Position numbers and translations under genes: made by a program. A stretch of 64,000 nucleotides of DNA, taken from the NCBI GenBank assembly GCA_003024175.1, contig MDYQ01000207.1, positions 62,001 to 126,000 of the forward strand, written 5' to 3'. The notes under the pieces are model-generated. The model worked only from the letters and a program-made list of their open reading frames with translations, had not been told where the DNA came from and did not search any database. Position 1 is the first letter of the stretch. Every line of letters begins with the position of its first letter. Of the stretch, positions 10,082 to 21,300 are shown one piece after another. This DNA is from Planoprotostelium fungivorum. Its lineage: Eukaryota; Evosea; Variosea; Cavosteliida; Cavosteliaceae.

Positions 10082-11365
10082 TTACAATCCGTACTTGGTA
10101 GCAGGTGCAGTCTGTCCGAGAGCCATTCCAGTGGTGGGCTGAACGAATCCCTCCTTTGCCAACAGCTGGTTGGTTAGACCTCCCTGGCTGGCCAGACCTC
10201 CCTGGGACACGGGGTAAGAAGTTCCCGCCAAACCGGTCTGGTAAGAGGTTCCCGCCAAATTTGAGTGGGACACGGGGTAAGAGGTTCCCGCCAAGCCGGT
10301 CTGGTAAGAGTTTCCCGCCAAACCAGTCTGGGACAGGGTCGTGGGCTGTACGTACATGGGAGCGGAAGTGTACGTAGTGGTAGTTGGCTGAACGTAAGCG
10401 CGGTTCAAGCTGGTGCCGCTGTAGCCTGCGGTGTGTCCACTGGTTCCGTACACGGCGGGCTGAGCGTAAGCGGTGGAAGACACGCTTGGCTGGTTGTAGA
10501 CGGAGGCGTGTTGGTGGTGAGGGAAGGCACCGGCCACTGGCACAGAGGAGTAGGTCGTTGTAGATACAGGGGTGCTGTAGGTGGTGCCGCTGGTGACGCC
10601 GCGGTTGTAGAGGGGAGTCGTGGTGGTCATCGCGGGCTGAGCGTAAGAGGTGGTAGACAGTCCTCGGTTGTAGACACCGGTGTGGAAGCCTCCCGCATGC
10701 ATGCCAGAGACGAAGCCGGGGGTGGTGTGTCTGCCGAGCCAGACGTTGTTGAAGAGGTTGAAGATGGACTCCATGTTCTTCTTGAAACCGAAGAACTGGT
10801 AGATGAGGTTGTCGCGAGTGAAGATCTGGAAACCTTCGGGGGCAGCACCCTGGGCAGTGATGGGAGCGAACTGGTATGTCTTTCCTGGACCTCTGATGCG
10901 AGATGTGGGGACGATGTTGACGACATTGGACCATGGAAGGAGGGTCTTCACGACACGGTTCTGCGAGTCGGTGTGGGAGATCCATCCGAAATGGTTCTGG
11001 GTGATGTAGATCCAGCCACCCAGACGGTTGGTCTGTCCGTATGATGTCTTTCCGCGGTATTCGGCCAAGAGAGGCTCGGCGAGGCCAAAGAGGGCGAAGC
11101 GGCTGTTGGCATTGCCAGAGAATCTCTCCTCGGCACGGTGGACGAGGTTGGAGATCTTGCCGCCGATTCCGGGCTTGACGGGCTGCTGGGTCTCGAGGAC
11201 CTAAAGAGGATGAGTCGGCGTTCGAACGGATGGAGATGGAGTTCACACCTGAGAGCCACCACGAGTCTGGGTGAGCTTGTTGTTGACGAATTGGTTGGCC
11301 ATTGCAGGGTCGACAGCAGTCCACTGTTGAGAAGCGGGAGTGTAAGAGTTCGTGTTGGCGTACAT
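10082..11365 (-). CDS. GRAM-domain protein with repetitive Gly/Tyr/Thr-rich tail
   Basis: The first exon starts MYANTNSYTPASQQW at 11365, with one intron at about 11202-11249. The second exon reads VLETQQPVKPGIGGKISNLV, then AEERFSGNANSRFALFGL and a GRAM-type PH fold: GGWIYITQNHFGWISH, LLPWSNVVNIVPTSRI, FQIFTRDNLIYQFFGFKKN. GRAM domains usually bind membrane lipid (phosphoinositides). The remaining 200 residues are low complexity, rich in Thr, Tyr, Ser and Gly, with paired repeats of GLAGTSY near the C-terminus and recurring AYAQPA/STTTYS motifs. The tail resembles membrane-deforming or prion-like sequences in composition only. No known family matches the whole protein. Confidence 0.75.
10205..10333 (-). 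repeat. Tandem coding repeats (GLAGTSY units) in the GRAM-protein tail
   Basis: Imperfect tandem units encode alternating GLAGTSYPVS and GLAGTSYQT blocks, visible as the recurring plus-strand word TTCCCGCCAA. Copy-number change between strains would be expected. Confidence 0.75.
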
Positions 11366-12465
11366 GTTGCCGTAGAGTGTGGGTTGTCTTTGCTTTGTGT
11401 GTTGAGTTATGCCTTTTTACCCTCTATCTTGGCATGAAGGCAAACAGAATTCCACACGAAGTTCTGAAGACATCTATATGCATTGAGAGATCTGGTATTT
11501 TAGATGCATATAATGTTAGAAGCTGCTCATCATTTTGTGCACCTCTCTGTGAATTCTCGCGTGAGATTGTGCGAGCATGGCAGAAACACACAAAGGAGTG
11601 TCCGAGTATGAATGTCTCACTGTCAATCTGGACAGATGTGACTTTATTTCAGCTGAGAGAAGGTGTGACGAAGATGATGAGCTCTTATGTTTTATCATAC
11701 AGAAGCAAGGTCATCTCTGTAGATTCTCGTGATGATTGAGATGCCATTCAAATTTGTGGTGAACATCATATACCACAAATCGCGAGAAGACAGCACAAAG
11801 ATCAAGAGACTAATGCAGACGAGATGAATGAAACGTGCAGAAGCGAAAAATCTATCCTCCTCTCTTTCCCTCTCCCCAAACGGATCTCGGTTGCAATGAA
11901 GCATTGCCAAACGACGAATTGCTAAATGTCCTGTGATGATGTCGATGCTGAGCATGTTCATTCCATAAGCACGCAATATCATGTCGTGCATCGAGGTGAT
12001 CGAAGTTGAGATCTGCACCACGTCAATTCGGTCCGTTGTGGCATCACCCACCATCGTCTGGGGAGTACGGGCCAAGAGAAACCACCCATCTTCTGTATTT
12101 CTTAACTGAACTCCGGACTCTTCTGGTCTCCTGACCCACTGAAACGGTGCACTTCACGTAGCATTTTCCAATGCGTCGGACATAGCAAGACGATTGGATG
12201 AATTTCGGTGAGAGAGTGCTCTGCTGCAGCCAGCGCAGGAAAGCAGAAGAGTTCAGCATCCATTGGCAGGAAAAACTGTTCCTCCATACTTCGCGGCCTT
12301 TTGTGGCCCAATTCAGTTGAGAAAGTCAGAAGGAAGGGTGTCCCAGAAAACCGCACACACCATGTCCTGCCAGAATTAAAGGATGTCGTTTCGCGATGCA
12401 CAGACAGCTCACCATGGTGTGTGCGGGGCTACAGCATTGTAGACTTATTCCTGACACTCTACAGC
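11366..12465. other. Intergenic stretch of 1.1 kb, no supported gene
   Basis: It includes the GRAM-gene promoter (right of 11365) and the 3' flank of the minus-strand gene ending at 12466. Several open frames of 60-145 codons cross it on both strands (for example minus 12102-12401), but none shows a family motif, a clear splice pattern or a coherent product. A small unrecognised gene on the minus strand between 11700 and 12400 cannot be excluded. Confidence 0.35.
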
Positions 12466-13322
12466 TCAGAGCAGCTGCAGCTTAGCGAGCAGTAAATGCA
12501 AGCCCCTATCGTTTAACTCCTCCCTGACGTTCTTCCAGGAGACGATGACATTATACGTCGTCTCTCCTATCTTGTACAGCCTCAGATTGAGTTGTTTCTT
12601 TGTGTGTTGAGTTGACGAAGAAGATATTCATCTCACCTTGTCGTTCGTGAACTTCCTGCTGGTGTAGTAGCGAAGTCGTTTATCTGATGTGTGGTTCGTA
12701 CCGCAGTTTTTCCATCCGGCACTCTCTGCACCCTTCAACCTGTACTTTTCTTCTGCAGGATGGCTGACTCGGGCCAAGAGAATTTCATCTTCCTCTGAAG
12801 TCGGATCAGACGACGCGACGCGATCGCATTAGATCATCGTACCCATAGGAAGATATTCGCCGAGGTCCTTGGTGAGTGAAGACAAGTGAGTGACTCCCCC
12901 CTGGTGCATGGTCATGATGGTTTCTATCTCCTCCAAATCGACTTCTGGTTGACTACCACCAGCCGTATCCAGAAACAGCCGAGAGAGAAGTTGATTGATG
13001 TGAGGTAGCTGTTCGCTTGGCCTGACCACTTTGATTTTGGTGACCGGTTCCATCATGAATGCGGAAGGTGTGACAGATTCACGTTGGGCGTCAACATCAT
13101 CACAATGGGACGTCGCATCCTCTTCAGATGATGGTGCAGTGAAGCATAGGTCAATGGCATCCAGACTTGGCGAGGGAATGGGAAGTTCCCAACTTTCAGA
13201 ATCAAGTTGTGGATGCATCCATCCATCGATGGAATGACCTGGTTCATCGTCAATCCTTCCTCGAAGACAAGACCAAGAGGGCACTCACTGTAGAGAACGT
13301 TACCGTCCGTCTCTTCAGCCAT
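12466..13322 (-). CDS. Unrecognised acidic protein, about 240 residues
   Basis: I do not recognise the family. The protein begins MAEETDGNVLY at 13322. A short intron (GTGAGTGCC..TTCGAG) leads to an acidic region with DDEPGHSIDGWMHPQLDSES, SSEEDATSHCDDVDAQRES and KIKVVRPSEQLPHINQLLSR. Near 12850 the frame reaches LPMGTMI and a stop, but an intron with GTACGATG donor and TTCAG acceptor removes that stop and joins LPM to EEDEILLARVSHPAEEKYR. A basic region follows (WKNCGTNHTSDKRLRYYTSR) and, after another intron (about 12600-12640), LNLRLYKIGETTYNVIVSW, ending at 12466. The acidic N-terminal half and basic C-terminal half suggest a nuclear protein, by inference only. Confidence 0.55.
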
Positions 13323-13585
13323 GAATTCGTATCAACCGCTCCTGTCGATTGTGCTGCCGTGTCTTCCTATCGTTTTTTATACGTAATTCCAAATCTCTAT
13401 GTTCACGTCGTTGGCTCATCATATTGACCACGTCGGCAAAATATTCCAAATTCTAAAGGGCCTTTATCTCTACCTCGTCCCTCACACAAATTCACCTTTG
13501 GCATCTCACAACAACACAGACACATGCATCCGAATGACCATCCATGATGGATGATCCATCAGATTCATTATCGTAAGAGGACCTT

Positions 13586-14946
13586 CTAATACACGATGGG
13601 GGAGACACGTCCGTTGACTCTCCACTTCTGGCAGTCCGAACCGTTGTCTTTCTGAAACACGAGTCGGTCGTTGCAGCCGTCTAAAGCCAAGCCGTTCGCG
13701 CGGTTGATGATCTTGAAGTAACCTGTTCTTCCATCACCTCCCATCACCTTCCATCATGCATCGTCCCACCTTGTCCGTCGGCAACGAACGTCCACTGCTG
13801 GTTCTTCGATGCATTTCTCTCCTGGCGAATCATCAGAATAAAATCTGATGTTTACATGATGAGATCACCCCAAAGAGGATGGGTCTGTCGTTGGGGTTTG
13901 TCTGACCGTAAGCGTCTACACCGTTGTGAGTGGTGGAGTCTACGATTAAGACGTGGTTGTAGCTGTTGGACACGAGCTGGAAACGTCTGGGAGAGGTACC
14001 CACGATGAGCGTGGTGTTGTCTGAGGCCACACCGATCGACTTTCCGGTCTTCTTTAGAGAGATGATGTTCTGATGGAGGTGAGATGAGGTGATCTCGTGA
14101 GATGAGATACCTTAGAGGTGGGGTCGAACTGTTTCTGTTGGGTGTAAGGAAGGATCTGGGAGGCAAACTTTCTAGAGTTCGACCAGCATGAGAACGTGCT
14201 GTTGTTGAGGGTGGCATTATCGGCGCCTGATCGATACATGTACGTCCATAAGACAGCAGTCTGCGCCCAATCCTCGACCTGATTGATGGTGTGAATGGAG
14301 CCTGATGCATCAGACATCTCACCTTGTTCGTCCTGGCGTACGGATCAGGAACGCAGGTATCGGCGGTTACGGCTTTGATCCATTCGGTCATATCCGATAG
14401 ACCATTGGCAAAGTCGAACGAATGGCCACTCTCGTGGATAAATACTTCGGGACCGTAGCGACCGAGGTAAACACCAGAATTACCCAGAGTGTATGCACCA
14501 TTTCCAGTCGGCTTGCTGGTGATCTTGTTGACGGAAGAACGAATGGCTAAAGGTACCTACAGAAGAGAGGATCAGTTACATCGTTCAAACGGACTCACAT
14601 AAGCCAAGGTGTCTCCCAGCTCCTTCGCATCCATCACGTATCCCTTGCAGAGACAGACAGGCAGCCACACACCATCCTCGTAGCCGAGTTCATAGACGGA
14701 ATCCACTTGGAGACCTCCGTTTGCATTGTTGGAGTCGCAGGCGTCGTATCCGGTGCATTTTGCATTCCATCCGTCACGTTTCTTTAATGAAAACTTGGGC
14801 GTTGATTTGGTCACGCTCTTGATGGAAAGGTGAGGTGATAAACCATCACCCCAAATCACTGCCTTCTGTGAGAGATCTGGATCATTAGGATCAGCCGATA
14901 AGACGAACGCGACCAGAGCGAGGAGAAAGGTGACCCTGCGATCCAT
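13586..14946 (-). CDS. Secreted HExxH zinc metalloprotease with ricin-type lectin tail
   Basis: A predicted extracellular metallopeptidase. MDRRVTFLLALVAFVLSADP is a clear signal peptide. The catalytic region contains EVFIHESGHSFDFANG (about 14400-14450), an HExxH zinc site (HESGH) preceded by a hydrophobic strand. A Cys-containing segment (WNAKCTGYDACDSNNANGG) lies upstream. Downstream, INQVEDWAQTAVLWTYMYRS and a C/N-rich segment complete the enzyme. After an intron near 14055-14110 a beta-trefoil-like region follows (GKSIGVASDNTTLIVGT, LVSNSYNHVLIVDS), ending with NRANGLALDGCNDRLVFQ and CQKWRVNGRVSPIVY, the QxW-type pattern of ricin-like lectins. Four or so short introns interrupt it. The likely job is digestion of prey or host-surface protein guided by carbohydrate binding; this role is inferred. 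Confidence 0.72.
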
Positions 14947-15226
14947 GGCTCGTGAGAATGACTACCCCATCGGAGGAGCACTCCGGACAGGCTGCCAGAT
15001 TCCTCCTCCTACCATTTCTTTTTTGTTATTTGTTTTTGTTTGGCGTGTAAGCTGTCAACATGCAAGGGTAACCGCCCAACGCTGAGACAGAGGGTATCTC
15101 AATGTCTATAAACTTCAAGTGTTCGAACAGACGACAGATCATCATCACATCGCGTATTACATCTCTATTGGTCGATCGCATGCAATGCGATCCACATCAT
15201 CTTTTCTCATGCCATGATCGTCTCCT

Positions 15227-16911
15227 CTATCTCCTCCCCCTGCTCTGTCTGCCCGAGATAAAGTCCGCCAGAGCGTAAGTCGCAAACGGCCACACGACGG
15301 CAAAGAGTACGGCCTCCCATCCAAAGAGGTTAGGTTCTGATCGGTGACTCCTCATCTTCTTATTCTCTTCCACGGCTTGCTGCAGCAGCAAGGTCAACCT
15401 CTCTCTCTCTTTCCTCTCCGTGTCTAAACTGCTCGAGATGTCTCTGATCGTCTCCGTGCTCTCTTGCAGTTGAGTCTGTAGGGCAGACAGAGAACGCACC
15501 AGCTTTTCTACCTGTCGACAAGGTTCATCAGGAGGACAATTTTGGCGGGAAAATGGCACCTGGCCTTCGGTCATGTGGGCGGGCTGCTGGGCCCTCTGGG
15601 ACACGATCTGTCTGCGTTGTAGTTTGTCCATTAATTCTTGTTCTCTCTGCTGTCGGCTCTCTCTGTGCTGCAGCTGCTGACGGTGGAATTCTTCAGACGT
15701 CGTCCTGGGCAACGGAAAAACGGAAGATTGTACGCCGTTACCATGGTGATGCTGCAAGCTCGGCTCGATAGTCATCGTGTCCGAGTGATGATGTCGAATT
15801 GGCGGGAGATTTTCTACCTCGACCGGCGGCTGTACATCTGCCCCGGTGAGAAATTTCACGTCATCTTCGAAGAAAAGTCACCGGAAATTTCTGAGGTCCT
15901 CTTGCTGTGGGCCACGACAGATCGAGTGGGCTGAGACTCCGGTCTACAACGATTCTCCCCCCTCACCACCGCCCTCAGTTCCAATAATATCTTTCCCGCC
16001 GATTTTTTTCCCGCCGAAACGACCCAGAGAGGTATGGAACCCTTTGGATCGACTCTGACGAATCGAGAGCAGCGACACGTTAGAGGTGAGTCGTCGATGG
16101 CCTCGATGAGAAAACCTGTAGAACGTCAGCGTGCATTCGGATGAGATGATCACCTGAGACGACGATGCCTCTGACAGATCGTGATGAGACTGGGTTCTCG
16201 GGGAAGTTGATGCTGGTGCCGTAGATGACGGTGAGTCTCTCCGATGTGCTGGTGGAAATGAGTGAGATGGGTGAGGATGAGACACACTATTGGCCGTTCA
16301 AGATGACGAAATCTCTCGGGGCGACGACGGAGAGGGCAGCTCGATAGTTTCTATATTCTACACGGAGGGAGCTGTGAACCTCTGTTCATGTCAGAATGAG
16401 TGGATGGAGGAGGCGGCATCACCTTTCAGAACGCTCATGTCGAGGAGATCGGTGTCCCACTTCTGTCTCTCTTTCGTGTCGGTCGTCGATAGAATGGATG
16501 CCAATCTCTAAAGTGAAACGTAAGCACACTTTGAATGTCAAATGTACTTCGATCTACCTGGACAGAGCACGGCATAATGGCGACAGATTTGACACAAGTG
16601 ATTCCACCCTCTTCTGCTCGATCGAAGGTCAAGACGTCCCAATCCTCTGAGACTTCGTTGATGTCACCCACTGAATTGATTTGCACCCAAGGGTGATCTG
16701 CATCTTCATTGGACGCCTCCCGTCCGTGTGACGTAATATGTGAAGGTCTCTTGAATTTTGGATCCGATTGTTCGGCGTAGAGAATGAGCTGAGCCAGTGT
16801 ATTGGATGATATCTCCTCGCATTCTCTGATGCTAGTGGGTGTAGGTAATTCAGGAAAGAGAGCGGGAATCGCTGGCGCAGCTTCTGAAGAGAACCAAGTT
16901 CCCCAACTCAT
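15227..16911 (-). CDS. START lipid-transfer domain protein with coiled coil and C-terminal tail anchor
   Basis: START domains bind a single lipid or sterol in a deep pocket. The start at 16911 gives MSWGTWFSSEAAPAIP; an upstream in-frame ATG at 16980 is possible. Spliced exons then read GGITCVKSVAIMPCSVQ, ILSTTDTKERQKWDTDLLDM, RVEYRNYRAALSVVAPRDFV, a VRGIVVSGFLIEAID strand and FVRVDPKGSIPLWVVS, which is the conserved end of START domains. The last exon (15227-15800) encodes a His/Pro-rich linker, a long Glu/Arg coiled coil (about 15360-15520) and one hydrophobic helix, VLFAVVWPFATYALADF, followed by a short basic tail. That is the layout of a tail-anchored protein facing the cytosol, suggesting lipid transfer at a membrane contact site. 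The terminal helix resembles that of peroxisomal ACBD5, by eye only. Confidence 0.7.
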
Positions 16912-16996
16912 GATGTTGTGCCTGTCGATTACCTCGAGGCGGGAAAATTTTCGTTTTTGTAGACACAAACAGGATGACATGTTCTCGTGTGATCTT

Positions 16997-17829
16997 CTAT
17001 TCTTCGCTTGACTTCTTCATGCCTGAGTTCATCGTCTTCAGACGTCTCATCAATAATCTCCCTTTCAGAGTCGAAGACTCATCATCGCTGCTGTCTCTCT
17101 TTCCCATGATGGGCCTCAGAACGAATCGTGTCACGCGTTGGACTGTCTTAACGAACCTCTTGACCGTCTTGATCTGACGGTTGATGTAGAACTTGGTGGC
17201 TGATTTCAACAGATCTTTTCCTTGGCCTCTCACCACCGCCACCAGCGTACCGGCTGCACCTGGAGGAATCCATCAGATGATCTCGATCATCGTCGATAAC
17301 ATCTCACCTCCAGCGAGGAGGAGGACATTGATGAAGGCAGATGCTGCACGTGCGACCTTCTTCTCGTCTTCGTGACCCTGATAGAGGGCACTGGCCGCGT
17401 ACAGTCTCAATACGGAATAGGTGAGACCGAGGGCACCACCGATCTGTCGATGAAGGTCAGGGAGTGAGGTGATATGAAGATGCATTACCCTGGGACTGAT
17501 GGTGAGTGAGAAGGAGAGAACACCAGGTACGAAGAAGAAGAGAGAATAGACTGGTTAAAATTCAGAGGATAAAGCGATGGAAGGTGATACTTACGGCTCT
17601 TACGATGTCTTCTGTGCCATTTGCTGTTGAACTTTTCTAATTCTTCTGGAGACTGAGACGTATTGTCCAATTTCTCCTTGAGATAGTTGAGATTCTTCTT
17701 CTGAAAGGTCATATCAGCTCACGCGTAACACGTTAATCGACAGACCTCCCAGAAATAGATGAGCAGAGCGGATCCCACTGACAGCGTGGGGAGTGCAAAG
17801 AGGATGTTATTGTTGGATATCTGAGACAT
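16997..17829 (-). CDS. Unrecognised multi-pass membrane protein
   Basis: The start at 17829 gives MSQISNNNILFALPTLSVGS with a first hydrophobic segment (ILFALPTLSVGSALLIYFW). A charged coiled region (KKNLNYLKEKLDN) and a basic loop (KWHRRHRK) follow, then hydrophobic stretches near FFVPGVLSFSLTI, GALGLTYSVLRLYAASALY and ASAFINVLLLAGGEMLSTM. The C-terminal 70 residues are basic with an acidic patch (MGKRDSSDDESS). Introns lie near 17705-17745, 17500-17590 and 17260-17310. No family was recognised. It could be an organelle membrane protein; the next gene on the same strand is the tail-anchored START protein, but no link between them is shown. Confidence 0.6.
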
Positions 17830-18383
17830 CTGTGGCATGCGTGCGTGGATGAAGTGTAAATTGGATGATGTGGTGACACCTCATCTAAGGGATTTGCCGC
17901 TCAAATTTCGCGTTCAAAACGGCGGAGACGATCATGCAAGATGTAGCGGGTGAGTGAGCGTCTATCTCTTCAGGAGAATTGAGATGAATAGCTCAACCAA
18001 TGGAAGAAGCAGAGAAGAAGAAGAGCAATCGAAGTGAGTGATATGTGAATCCGATGGCTCAAACGAGCAGAGACTGTGGCAACAAAACGTGGAAATAATC
18101 GTAAGAGGACACTAGATGACGACGACGAGAAGATCGTTGTGAAGAGGTACATATAGATGTGAAGATCATCATTATAGATGGTCTAATCATTGCAGGGCGT
18201 GTTATACATATCTTTCTCTCAAACCAACACCGAGGTGGGCTCAACCAATTGGCTCCTCCGAGTATGTCACGGAGGCCAAGACATCACCTCTCCTCTTGGC
18301 AGAAGGTTGCGCTCCCCTTCGACGTCTCAACAACAAATGAATCGACACCACCCTCCATCTTCTTAAATACCTCATCAAAACTT
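17830..18383. other. Intergenic region, no feature seen
   Basis: About 550 bases between two minus-strand genes. Open frames on both strands are short and lack motifs. It should carry the promoter of the membrane-protein gene and the 3' flank of the MUN gene. Confidence 0.35.
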
Positions 18384-21300
18384 TTATCTCGTAGTAGACT
18401 TCCTCGGTTGACTCTTCCTCCTCTTCTCCTTCAACTTTTCCACGCTCGTGTTCTTTCGAACCGCCAACACCAGCGCGATCTGATCTTGCAATCCATAAGG
18501 TTGCATCTCCATGCCGTTCTCTTCCAGCATATCCCACAGCTCGTTAAGTGCCTCCGTTTTGACGACATACAGTCCCAATAGCCCGCTGAGAAACTTTCCA
18601 TCTCAATCATCTCATTTCCATTTCGAGGTGGTGTCACCTGCGACGAGCCCGTGTTGAGTTTTTCCATCTTCAACCCCACGCCGTTGGCATGAAAGAGGAA
18701 TTTGAGAGGATCGATGAAACGTGATTGAACGGGCATGGCTTGTTTCTCATTCAAGACATCACTCTGTTCGTCTTGGGGAACGATGAGAGAGATCATCTCC
18801 TGCGATTCTATCATTTGACGTCTACACGATGATGTGACAAGAAGGAATTTACAAGATGAGATGAGATGACAAAGAGGTGGACGCACGCTGACGAGAGACT
18901 CCCATAACGTCGTGAGGAAGCTCCGAAAGATCTCAGGCGACATGTGATCATCACATCGCGACAGCTGCTCATCCACATAGTCTAAGAGGGCTCGAATGTC
19001 TTTGGAATGCCCAGGAACATTCTCGTCCTTCTTCACGATCCTCTTTACGGTATCTCTACAGTGTCGTGCCACCTGTCACGCTCAGGATTGGGACTCTGAC
19101 ATTGGGACAGAATTTGGCGGGAAACCGTACCTTGAAGCTGGTGGCACAGAGGAGACGCTTGAGGCTCTTTCGAAGGAGACGGAAGGAAGGGTCGAGGCTG
19201 TCGACAAATTTTCCATTGTGTTCTTCTTCGATCTCTTGCAACAGACATCTGATCAGTTGTAGATTGTTCACGTAGATACAGTCCTGTCGGTGTGTCACGT
19301 TAACATCATGGAGATGATGAGACAGATGCAGACGGTGATGACCGACACGATGGATGGATCGTCACGGTGATGATGGAGATGATGTGATGTGATGGTGATC
19401 ACCCTCTCCGTGACCTGATCTGTCATGGTGATGGAAGGTGATCTGAGACCTTGACTGATGACCCGCAGTGCCTGCCGAATGGGTCTCCTCTCTGTCGATC
19501 CCAATCGATTCCTCCTTCCCTCTCCATCGTAAAAATCTTCCGTCATTTGCTGTGGCGAGTTGTAGACGTGTAGTTTCAATTCATTTCAATTCACCTCCAC
19601 CTCACGGTGTTGCTGTGGTGTGGCGCCTTGCATGCATCGATTGTGAATGGCATCGGTGTAGATACTGAAGATGATGTCCAATCTCTGAATTTTACTCAGA
19701 ATTTCGACGAAATTTACATCGCACCTTGGCGTATAAGATCAAGAACCTCTCGTCTTTTTGTAGGTAAGCCACCTGAAGAAGGTGATATGTATGTGAAATT
19801 TCGATGGAAAGTCACCTCAGAGATGATGGACAATGGAGCTCTGAGGATGCAGATGAGATCGAAAGCTGAAGAAGAATGTTGCATTCCCTCTACAGGTCTC
19901 CACTGCATCCCATCAGTCGATCCATTTTGAATCTACTATTGATGACGTGTGATGACGTGTGATGACATATGACACGTACCTTATCGGCATCTACAGCATC
20001 TTTCGTCCACTTCAAGAGAGAATCGAAGGTCTTGTCGATCCATCGTGTGATCCACGGTTCGAACACATCGGACATATTGATGATATCGTATCTACAACGT
20101 TGTAGACGAGTCCATCTTCCAAATATTCTCACCCCTTGACTTGTTTCGACACACGGTAAGAGAAGATGCGAGTGCTGCTGATCATGGAGAAGAATGTACG
20201 AGATAGATTTTCGTCGACTTTTCTCCGCTTCAAGAGCTGTTGTAGATCGACCCTGTAGAATTCATAATAACCCTCCAACATGACACGATGGATGTCGATG
20301 TTAAACTGTTGAAATGCCTTCGCATAAGGTGCAACGTTATCGTTCAGGTCCTCTGCAACACAAAACGTCATTACCTTCACATTGAGATGTGACTCACCGA
20401 ATATGAGATCGACGATGAGAGTTAATTTGGACTCGTCATCCGAGTACAATGCAAAGTCCCTCTCTGATTCTTCTAATAGTTCGGACGTGTACTGATACAT
20501 GACTTGATAGCGGATCTGTTCTATCTTTAGATGATATGGGGTTGATATGCTCCGTTCACCTCGGTCGATCGCAACAGGTGAGACACCATGGCCACTTCGA
20601 AGCTGTACATGGTCACGCCGTGCGGAGAAATCTCGTGGAAATCTCGTGACTTACGGTTCGGATACGTTTGTGAAGTCACTCTTGACGTCTTGTAACAATT
20701 TGACGAAACGCAAAAACGATTGTAGATCCTCGCTCGATCTCTTTGAATCCACCGGAAACGAATTCCGCAGGCCAGAGATGCAGGAAGACACGTGACCTGA
20801 CGTCTTTAGAGGTGTAGAAGGTGAGAGTCTCACCTTGTAATAGCTCGATGGTTCTCTTGAAGGTGACATACACATCATTCGTCAGATTCTCTTCGTTGTA
20901 TCTGTGGTAGAATCATTCATTTGTTTTCAGATGATCGCGATGCGGACGAAGGGAAGACGAAAAAAATAAAATGAAATAAATGATGTACCGAATGGCTCGC
21001 AGGGTATTGGAAACTGCGTCCACGTGACCAGAAGTCGATACGAATGATTCTGCCAGAGCACACAGCAATCTACAACGATCAAATCTCATTGAAATGAAAC
21101 TTCCTCACGATACTAGTCCGGCGTAGATGTCGACGTCATAGATTTCCACGAATTTTCTCAGAATGATCTCGATCTGAGGTGAAAGAGGTTGTTCAGCGGA
21201 ACGCGATTGATACCGTATCAGCGTAGAAGCCAAGTATTGGTATCTCACACGAAAATCACCCTGCGTCTCATCATCTACAACTCTCACTCTCCTCTCACCT

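Noticed and set aside
10265-11044. 259-codon plus-strand frame rich in Gly and Val
   Set aside because: It is antisense to the GRAM-domain exon, whose domain strands are clear; its composition mirrors the repetitive tail.
12044-12401. Possible minus-strand gene with frame containing LPMDAELFCFPALAA
   Set aside because: No family motif, no consistent exon joins, and overlapping frames on both strands of similar length; kept only as a note on the intergenic entry.
15541-15554. E2F-type promoter element TTTTGGCGGGAAAA
   Set aside because: It lies inside the coding exon of the START protein, so it is probably chance despite the perfect match.
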